Shown: in pieces, positions 5,855 to 9,965 of the stretch
Position numbering within the stretch: the stretch's first letter is position 1
How the letters are laid out: the number at the start of each line of letters is the position of its first letter
Source of the DNA: CAYLJV01 sp964510375
GTDB lineage: Archaea > Hadarchaeota > Hadarchaeia > Hadarchaeales > JAGGTB01
Length of the DNA stretch: 9,965 nucleotides
NCBI GenBank assembly: GCA_964510375.1
Contig: CAZEBR010000047.1
Coordinates: 1 to 9,965 of the forward strand
Reading direction: 5' to 3'
Made by a program: the position numbers and the translations under genes
The notes under the pieces: model-generated
What the model was told of the DNA's origin: nothing
Seen by the model: only the letters and a program-made list of their open reading frames with translations
Database searches by the model: none

Positions 5855-5954
5855 GCGGGGATAGCTCAACCTGGGAGACTAGGTTCAAACCTAGCCCAAA
5901 AGCGCCGCACTGAAGATGCGGTTGTCGTGGGTTCAAATCCCACTCCCCGCACCA
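5855..5954 (+). tRNA. tRNA-Phe (anticodon GAA) with a 23-nt D-arm intron, CCA encoded
   Basis: Acceptor GCGGGGA (5855-5861) pairs with TCCCCGC (5944-5950). Discriminator A is at 5951 and an encoded CCA at 5952-5954. The anticodon stem CCGCA/TGCGG encloses CTGAAGA, with anticodon GAA at 5912-5914. The T arm is GTGGG-TTCAAAT-CCCAC. The D arm only closes if 23 bases are removed: GCTC (5864-5867) then pairs with G5877 plus A5901, G5902 and C5903, giving the expected D loop AACCTGGGA. The intron lies between G22 and A23. Without removing it no D stem forms. Unlike tRNA-Trp in this window, the CCA tail is encoded. The gene follows the LAGLIDADG gene by 16 bases and is followed by a short T-run. Confidence 0.94.
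5878..5900 (+). other. 23-nt D-arm intron of tRNA-Phe with a perfect BHB fold
   Basis: TGGG (5872-5875) pairs with CCCA (5895-5898) as a 4-bp central helix. The three-base bulge AGA (5876-5878) lies on one side and AAA (5899-5901) on the other. The intron closes as CTAGGT (5879-5884)/ACCTAG (5889-5894) around a TCAA loop. Cutting after the second base of each bulge removes exactly 5878-5900 and restores a normal D arm. The geometry is the strict 3-4-3 BHB, although the position (22/23) is unusual; the outer exon helix is short. Too small to encode anything. Confidence 0.88.
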
Positions 5955-6182
5955 TTTTACTACCAAATCCGAGCCGTAATCCTACACGGTTTAACCTTAT
6001 TTAAGCAAAATGGTTTTCTTATCAGGTCGTATCGTTTTGTAGGTGACTACGGAAGAAGGCTTATAGTCTCACTTCTTTAGCTACGGTCTAGAATTCTTCG
6101 AGTATATTTATTTTCTTTTTTGCTGTTTTAGTGGGTCTAGAGCAGCTTCTCTATACCGACGCTTACGGCTCCTCCGGCTATA
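5955..6182 (+). other. Gene-free spacer between tRNA-Phe and the IS607 element
   Basis: No credible coding frame. There is an imperfect hairpin at about 6044-6088, where AAGAAG pairs with CTTCTT, flanked by two copies of CTACGG. There is also a T-rich stretch near 6104-6130. I see no integrase remnant and no RNA I can name. Confidence 0.5.
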
Positions 6183-6205
6183 GGTGGTCTAAACAGTAAC
6201 CAATA

Positions 6206-6218
6206 CCTTAATATACCT
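6206..6218 (+). promoter_or_regulatory. TATA-like box of tnpA
   Basis: CCTTAATATACCT is centred about 27 bases before the ATG at 6240, consistent with leaderless transcription of tnpA-tnpB from inside the element's left end. Confidence 0.45.
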
Positions 6219-6239
6219 TGACAAAGAGTAGTATACTTG

Positions 6240-6863
6240 ATGCCGTTAATGAGGGTTAAAGAAGCGAGCGAGTACACGGGATTACACCCTAACACAATTA
6301 GGAAGTACGTGGATGAGGGTAGAATCAAAGGGGATAGAATGGGTTCTCAGAGACAGAGAGTCGTAGAAAAAGCTGAGCTTGATAGGTTCTTGGGCAAGTT
6401 GGAAGAAGAGCCTAAAGGAGTTGCGATCTACGCGAGAGTATCGACCAGGAAACAGAAGGACTCTGGGAATTTGGATAGGCAAAAATCCCGCCTTTTGGAT
6501 TACTGTGAATCAGAAGGATTGGAAGTGGCGCATACCGTGACAGACGTTGCCTCTGGGATTAACGAAGACCGGAACGGGCTCTCCAAACTCGTCAATTTTT
6601 CGGAGAAAGGGGAAATAAATCGAATCGTTATAGAGTGCAAGGACAGGCTCGCTCGGTTTGGTTACGACTATCTTCAAAGGCTGTTCTCGGCATACGGGGT
6701 TGATGTTGAGTGCGTGGACGAAAACGGCGAGAAGTCTTATGAGGAAGAACTCGTCGAGGATATGTTGGCGATAGTTTCAAGCCTCTCCGCCCGCCTTTAC
6801 GGCAGGCGTGGAGGTAAAAAAGTTAAGAAAAAAACGGAGGAGGCGATTGAAGAATGCAAGTGA
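6240..6863 (+). CDS. tnpA: IS607-family serine recombinase TnpA
   Basis: 207 residues from ATG 6240. A MerR-like winged-helix DNA-binding domain (MRVKEASEYTGLHPNTIRKYVDEGRIKG, about 4-31) precedes a serine recombinase domain opening YARVST (64-69), with nucleophile Ser68 and Arg66. It continues through DRLARFGYDYL (135-145), with the conserved Asp-Arg pair, and ends with SLSARLYGRR (181-190). An N-terminal DNA-binding domain before the catalytic domain is the IS607 hallmark. The enzyme inserts and excises the element through a phosphoserine intermediate at a short core dinucleotide. A TTG at 6237 adds one residue, but the promoter spacing favours ATG 6240. No frameshift is visible and catalytic residues are intact, so it may be active. 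The stop overlaps the tnpB start by ten bases, suggesting coupled translation. Confidence 0.95.
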   Translation: MPLMRVKEASEYTGLHPNTIRKYVDEGRIKGDRMGSQRQRVVEKAELDRFLGKLEEEPKGVAIYARVSTRKQKDSGNLDRQKSRLLDYCESEGLEVAHTVTDVASGINEDRNGLSKLVNFSEKGEINRIVIECKDRLARFGYDYLQRLFSAYGVDVECVDENGEKSYEEELVEDMLAIVSSLSARLYGRRGGKKVKKKTEEAIEECK

Positions 6864-8170
6864 CAATTCAGGGGAAACTTTTCCCCTCAGATTCGGAAGC
6901 CGAACAGCTCGACGAGCTGATGCGTATACAGTCCTCGTGCATGAGGTATGCGTACAACCGCCTTTGTGAGGGAGGGACAAAATCAGAGATAGAATCCGAT
7001 TTAGGAAAGAAATTCCCCGAAGTTAATTCCCGGTATCGCCGTGACGGTTACTTCAGAGCAAAATTCAACCACGACTCCGCCCTAGAACTCGTCAAATCCG
7101 GGGATCTAGAATCCCCCGAGAAGGTCGTGTTTGGCGGTCGGAAGAACCTCAAGAAAAGGGAGCGCAGCGAGATCTCGAACGAGGAGTGGAAGCGATTGAG
7201 GAATAACCAGCTCTATTCGCGTGGCGAAAAGCTCAAGAACGGAAACCTGAATTTGAGATTCTTTGAAGAAGGCGGAGAACTCTATCTCAGAATAAACGTT
7301 GGAGACCAAGAGTGGATTCACGTTTCAGCATATCTACCAAATCACGCGGACAAGCTCCTTGACGGTGAGAAATCTTACGGTGTACGCATTCTTCGTAAGG
7401 ACGATAGGTACGAACTTAGAGTCAGTTTTGAGGAAGAAAACCGTGAACCTGAGATTGGTTTCGAGAAGGGTGCAGTTGGTGTGGATTTCAATCACGACAC
7501 GATTGATTTGACTGTAGCTAACGAACAGGGACAGCTCAAAGATACCAAGACGATCGAATGCCCGGAACTCACCACGAGTCGAAAAAACAAGCGCGAAAAC
7601 CTGATTGGAAACTACGCCAAGAAAGTCGTGAATTATGCAAAGTACTGGCGCCGTGGTCTCATGCTCGAAAAGCTGGAGGATGTCGCGCGGGGACAGCGAA
7701 ACCAGCACGAGTTCACACACACAAAGTTCTTGGAAGCGGTCAAGCGCCGAGCCGAGCGCGAAGGAGTGAGAGTTCAGGAAGTCAATCCCGTCTACACGTC
7801 CATAATTGGAAAACATAAGTATCGTTCATATTACCACATCACGATCCACCAAGCAGCCGCGTTGGTCGTGGCGCGCCGTGGACAGGGTTTCTCCGAACAT
7901 CTCCGCGGGTTGAAGACTCCGCTCTTCGAAGCGTTGGAAGCAGGAGAGGAGGGAGAGAATGTGCCCGATCGCCGGGTGCATTCGTGGAGCCTGTGGAGCC
8001 TGACGAGAAGCCTACCCTTCCGTAAAGGAGCGAGCCATAAGCACTCGAGCCAGTCCCCTGAGACAATTGGGGTGGAAAGTTCGGGAACAATCGGCTCAAC
8101 CGAAAGGAGTCCGGGCGAAGGCGATTCGCCCGGAGGGAAGACCGTTACTCCAGGTAGCGGTCCGCCATAG
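6854..8170 (+). CDS. tnpB: TnpB-like RNA-guided nuclease, variant without zinc finger
   Basis: 438 residues. TnpB proteins are omega-RNA-guided RuvC nucleases that cut the empty donor site to retain the element. Seen in sequence: a beta-rich N-terminal half (1-200); RuvC-I VGVDFNHDTIDLTV (208-221, acid Asp211); and RuvC-II LEKLED (271-276, likely Glu272). A C-terminal block holds NPVYTSIIGKHKY (311-323), IHQAAA (331-336) and RRGQGF (341-346). Classical TnpB has a four-Cys zinc finger here and a DxNAA motif. Both are missing: there is no CxxC pair, and His or Ile stands where the third catalytic Asp is expected. I recall a TnpB-like clade with a TSxxG/HxAAA pattern, so this is probably a family trait rather than damage, but activity is uncertain. 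The last 40 residues are low-complexity Ser/Gly/Pro, because the DNA there is shaped by the overlapping RNA hairpins. Confidence 0.88.
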   Translation: MQVTIQGKLFPSDSEAEQLDELMRIQSSCMRYAYNRLCEGGTKSEIESDLGKKFPEVNSRYRRDGYFRAKFNHDSALELVKSGDLESPEKVVFGGRKNLKKRERSEISNEEWKRLRNNQLYSRGEKLKNGNLNLRFFEEGGELYLRINVGDQEWIHVSAYLPNHADKLLDGEKSYGVRILRKDDRYELRVSFEEENREPEIGFEKGAVGVDFNHDTIDLTVANEQGQLKDTKTIECPELTTSRKNKRENLIGNYAKKVVNYAKYWRRGLMLEKLEDVARGQRNQHEFTHTKFLEAVKRRAEREGVRVQEVNPVYTSIIGKHKYRSYYHITIHQAAALVVARRGQGFSEHLRGLKTPLFEALEAGEEGENVPDRRVHSWSLWSLTRSLPFRKGASHKHSSQSPETIGVESSGTIGSTERSPGEGDSPGGKTVTPGSGPP

Positions 8171-8191
8171 GTGTGAAAGAGCTCCACATTT
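8051..8191 (+). ncRNA. Candidate omega-RNA scaffold and guide at the tnpB 3' end
   Basis: Four hairpins follow each other: CCCC/GGGG (8055-8058/8069-8072); TCGG/CCGA (8091-8094/8100-8103); a perfect 10-bp TCCGGGCGAA/TTCGCCCGGA (8110-8119/8125-8134, 5-nt loop); and a 9-bp GACCGTTAC/GTAGCGGTC with one G-T pair (8140-8148/8154-8162, loop TCCAG). The last loop could pair with GGA at 8132-8134. TnpB omega-RNAs are made from the 3' end of tnpB and end in a guide read from DNA just outside the right end. If the element ends at the GG of 8170-8171, the guide would begin near 8172. Location and structure fit; the exact 5' end is unknown. Confidence 0.65.
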
Positions 8192-8249
8192 CAGTGTTAA
8201 GAAATGTAAGGGTTTGAGTACCTGGTGAATAAGACTCATATTTGTGGAG
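8180..8249 (+). repeat. Cloverleaf-like inverted repeats just outside the IS607 right end
   Basis: CTCCACA (8180-8186) is matched by TGTGGAG (8243-8249). Between them lie the hairpin ACATTTC/GAAATGT (from 8185) and a weaker TGAGT/ACTCA pair. The outer stem and first hairpin share two bases, so they compete slightly. The 70-nt unit lies between the transposon end and the toxin gene. It lacks T-arm and anticodon features, so it is not a tRNA. Its role is unknown; it could be the folded target the transposon chose or a leader element. Confidence 0.4.
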
Positions 8250-8270
8250 ATTTAATTTTGGTTAGGTATT

Positions 8271-8555
8271 GTGATTGATGAGTCTGATATTGGTAAATGT
8301 ATAGAATCAGATCGAGTCAGGTTGACCGTCCATGTTAGGGAACGGATGGACCAGCGGGATATTACTACTGACGAGCTTTTTCGATCACTTGAGGACGGAG
8401 AAATAGTTGAGAGATATCCTGACGATGAGCCATTCCCCAGTTGTCTAGTTGAGGGCGAGACTCGAAGTGGGAGAAATATTTGTGTGGTTTGTTCGGTCTC
8501 TCCTGAAAACATATTAGTTCTAATAACCGCATATGGAAAAGATAGAGAGGGATAG
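8271..8555 (+). CDS. DUF4258-domain protein, probable RelE/MqsR-like toxin
   Basis: 94 residues from a GTG start; the first in-frame ATG (residue 26) would remove the conserved core. Seen in sequence: RLTVHVRERMDQRDITTDEL (about 17-36), a short helix (SLEDGEIVERYPDDEP), then PSCLVEGETRSGRNICVVCSV and a closing strand ILVLITAYG. The H-x-RERM-x-x-R start and the YPxDxPxPSCL centre are typical of DUF4258, small proteins with a fold related to RelE/MqsR ribonuclease toxins. The next gene, one base on, is a YgiT-type zinc-finger protein, the usual partner, and the toxin-first order is that of MqsRA-type pairs. mRNA cleavage as its activity is inferred from the family. A TATA-like box (GATTTAATTTTGG, near 8249-8261) lies just upstream. 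Confidence 0.85.
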   Translation: MIDESDIGKCIESDRVRLTVHVRERMDQRDITTDELFRSLEDGEIVERYPDDEPFPSCLVEGETRSGRNICVVCSVSPENILVLITAYGKDREG

Positions 8556-8556
8556 A

Positions 8557-8796
8557 ATGAAGAACTGTGTTCTCTGTGGAGGAGAAATCCGGAAAGAAAA
8601 ACGTCCTTACGACCTACGGATCGGCGATGACGTATATAGAATAAAAAATGTCCCGATGGAAGTATGCACTAGGTGCGGTGAAAAATATCTCACACCCGAA
8701 ACCTCCAGAAAACTCGATGAAGCCAAGAAAAAAATCAGAAAAAACAAACTAAAAACAAAACAGAAAGGAAACACCTACGAAACCGCCCTAACCTAG
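8557..8796 (+). CDS. YgiT-type zinc-finger antitoxin (MqsA-like N-terminal domain)
   Basis: 79 residues from ATG 8557, which follows the toxin stop by one base and is preceded by GAGAGG. A longer in-frame start at 8533 overlaps the toxin and adds only MEKIERDR. Seen in sequence: two CxxC pairs, Cys4/Cys7 and Cys37/Cys40 (CTRCGEKYL), around a beta-strand pair ending VPMEVC, as in the zinc-binding domain that neutralises MqsR/DUF4258 toxins. A short Lys-rich helix follows (50-72). There is no C-terminal helix-turn-helix like that of full MqsA, so self-repression of the operon is not evident. The 3' third of the gene becomes strikingly rich in A and C on the coding strand, a bias that continues into the spacer. 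Role as antitoxin is inferred from the pair. Confidence 0.85.
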   Translation: MKNCVLCGGEIRKEKRPYDLRIGDDVYRIKNVPMEVCTRCGEKYLTPETSRKLDEAKKKIRKNKLKTKQKGNTYETALT

Positions 8797-9251
8797 AAAG
8801 CTACAAACCTATAACCTACATACCCACCAACTATCACTTATCATAGACTCGACACAGATAATAAACAACCAAAAAGATTTTTTTCACCGCTAAAACTTCC
8901 CAATAGTTACGTAACAAGACTAGAGATACAATTCATTATTGAGAGAGTGGATACATGTCCCGACTAAGCTCTGTTTGGAGAGAGACTAAAAACGCTCAAA
9001 GAATTTACTAGCAAATTCGTGTCATAACCCTACTCCCCACACTTTTCATACTAGTTAATCCTCACAGGTGTGATCACGGGACTGAAAAGAAAGACGTTGT
9101 AGTCATAACTAGGTTCTTGAGTGATTCTAAAAGTTGTGTGGCGGACCGAGATAAAGGGGTATGTAGCGATTCTCCCTAGCTGTTAGTTATTGGATAAAAA
9201 AATCTTTTCTTAAGAAAATGTAAAAGTTTTCGAAAAAACAATGAGTAAACA
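8797..9251 (+). other. Long gene-poor spacer with palindromes and a tRNA-Phe-like relic
   Basis: No coding frame of useful length. The longest candidate I see is an 18-codon frame at 8955. Visible signals: an A/C-rich stretch to about 8875; a sequence at 9028-9053 resembling the 3' end of tRNA-Phe with small gaps; the inverted repeat TCACAGGTGTGA (9062-9073) overlapping the palindrome GTGATCAC (9070-9077); and the perfect 14-bp palindrome TTTTCTTAAGAAAA (9205-9218), with TTTTCGAAAA close by (9227-9236). The region looks like decayed accessory DNA. Confidence 0.5.
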
Positions 9252-9288
9252 TATCGTATAATAGTTTTAACGATAAGTTTTTATTTTC
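9252..9288 (+). promoter_or_regulatory. Promoter and possible operator of the AAA_14/DUF4143 ATPase gene
   Basis: A TATA-like box GTTTTTATTTT (about 9278-9288) is centred about 30 bases before the ATG at 9314. Immediately upstream is an inverted repeat, TATCGT (9252-9257) and ACGATA (9270-9275), separated by 12 bases. The right half overlaps the BRE position, where a bound repressor could block transcription initiation. Regulator unknown. Confidence 0.4.
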
Positions 9289-9313
9289 GTTCATTCATCT
9301 ATACAATGTAAGT

Positions 9314-9965
9314 ATGTATGATAGGGGAGAGATTCTAAAAAGACTCTTAGTGGAATTCAAAGAGGATGGGGTTCCGAGAGATTTGAAGGAGAGGGAGATA
9401 GACATTTCTACGGGCGAGAAAAAGGCGAGCGTGCTCACTGGAATAAGAAGGGCGGGGAAGACGTACAGGATGTTTCAGGCGATTGAGGAGTTTGGGGAGG
9501 AAGACAGCTTTTACCTAAATTTTGAAGACGAGAGACTTCTTAACCCAAATATAGAAGATCTTTCGGGGCTCATCCCCTTGATACTGGAAACTTTTGAGGT
9601 AAATAAACCAATATATTTGTTTGTCGATGAGATACAGAACGTTGAAGGATGGGAGAAATGGGCAAGGAGGATGGCGGAAAGGGAGGATGTCGTGATTTTT
9701 TGTCAGGATCTTCTTCAAAGCTCTCCAGCCGGGAAATAGCCACTTCTCTACGCGGTCGAACATTGACGACCTATGTTTTTCCGCTGAATTTTAGCGAACT
9801 TTTGAAGTTTAAGTCAGTCGATTACGATCTTGATAAGATAGAATACAGTGAAGATCGGCACAGATTAAGGAGATACTTTAACGAGTACCTAAAATATGGG
9901 GGATATCCTGAAATCGTGTTGGAGGAGGATGAGAAAAAGAAGCTGAAGATACTACGGGAATACTT
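9314..9965 (+). CDS. AAA_14/DUF4143-type ATPase, frameshifted and cut by the window edge
   Basis: ATG 9314 opens a P-loop ATPase: Walker A GIRRAGKT (43-50) and Walker B YLFVDEIQNVEGW (101-113), both in the form typical of AAA_14 proteins that carry a C-terminal DUF4143. The frame ends early at 9739. From 9703 the next frame continues the family sequence without a stop to the window edge: SGSSSKLSSREIATSLRGRT, then VFPLNFSELLKF and KYGGYPEIV. The switch falls in a run of six T (9696-9701). One extra T would restore ...VVIFLSGSSSK, so this is a one-base deletion, a sequencing error in the homopolymer, or slippage. These ATPases are about 400-450 residues, common in archaea and scattered among mobile DNA; their cellular job is not established. 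About half of the gene lies within the window. Confidence 0.85.

Larger units (their letters stand above)
6183..8172 (+). mobile_element. IS607-family insertion sequence (boundaries approximate)
   Basis: A tnpA (serine recombinase) and tnpB pair overlapping by ten bases is the IS607 arrangement. The total of about 2 kb fits the family. Candidate ends are two copies of a short motif, TCCGGCTATAGGTG (6172-6185) on the left and TCCGCCATAGGTG (8161-8173) on the right, each holding a GG dinucleotide. IS607 elements recombine at a GG-type dinucleotide, leave no target duplication and lack clear inverted repeats. The right copy follows directly on the hairpin-rich tnpB 3' end, where the omega-RNA scaffold should stop. 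Boundaries are inferred from these motifs only. Confidence 0.75.

Noticed and set aside
7334..8187. Minus-strand frames opposite tnpB
   Set aside because: They are antisense shadows of tnpB, without motifs or promoter.
6201..8271. 8-bp inverted repeat CAATACCT (6201) / AGGTATTG (8264)
   Set aside because: Considered as transposon ends, but an 8-bp match between two AT-rich flanks is expected fairly often by chance, and the right copy lies well beyond the RNA scaffold.
8533..8556. Upstream ATG of the antitoxin gene
   Set aside because: It overlaps the toxin end and adds residues before the zinc finger that the family does not have. ATG 8557 follows a GAGAGG site and the toxin stop directly.
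8955..9011. 18-codon frame (MSRLSSVWRE...) in the right spacer
   Set aside because: Too short, with no ribosome-binding site and no recognisable homology; probably chance.
1..9965. CRISPR array or cas genes
   Set aside because: No regularly spaced repeats were seen; the only Cas-related protein is the TnpB of the insertion sequence.

Overview
This window is archaeal, most likely from a euryarchaeal lineage. The evidence is a tRNA-Trp gene with a bulge-helix-bulge (BHB) intron after position 37, a stand-alone archaeal tRNA-splicing endonuclease (EndA), an archaeal-type tryptophanyl-tRNA synthetase, a TIP49/RuvB-like AAA+ ATPase, and TATA-like boxes about 20-35 nt upstream of most starts, often with little or no leader. 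The N-terminus of the Trp synthetase (DPW...DY...FGIE, then LMRR and FGHRD) recalls the type found in haloarchaea and relatives. Species cannot be assigned from the sequence alone.

Layout. 1-1359 (minus): a ROK-family sugar kinase running off the left edge, and a small conserved archaeal protein with a SecB-like look. 1435-1574 (plus): intron-containing tRNA-Trp(CCA). 1575-2010: spacer with a strongly folding 101-nt hairpin and a good minus-strand promoter, possibly an unrecognised small RNA. 2011-3658 (plus): endA and trpS, one base apart. 3688-5070 (minus): TIP49-like ATPase, convergent with trpS. 5209-5838 (plus): free-standing LAGLIDADG homing endonuclease. 5855-5954 (plus): tRNA-Phe(GAA) interrupted in its D arm by a 23-nt intron. 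6183-8172 (approximate): an IS607-type element with serine recombinase tnpA, an unusual tnpB and a structured omega-RNA-like 3' end. 8271-8796: a DUF4258/YgiT-type toxin-antitoxin pair. 9314-9965: AAA_14/DUF4143-type ATPase with a one-base frameshift, running off the right edge.

The left half is a core tRNA-Trp module: the transcript that needs splicing, the enzyme that splices it (EndA), and the synthetase that charges the product (TrpRS). The tRNA-Trp intron also carries box C/D elements. One antisense stretch places position 39 of the same tRNA exactly at the methylation site set by the N+5 rule. The second intron, in tRNA-Phe, folds into a textbook 3-4-3 BHB although it lies at a non-canonical position.

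From tRNA-Phe rightward the window looks accessory: homing endonuclease, transposon, toxin-antitoxin, long gene-poor AT-rich spacers, and a degraded copy of the tRNA-Phe 3' end near 9028 that might mark an old integration boundary. The most unusual items are the D-arm intron, the guide-bearing tRNA-Trp intron, the TnpB lacking both the zinc finger and the usual third RuvC aspartate, and the 1647-1747 hairpin RNA candidate.
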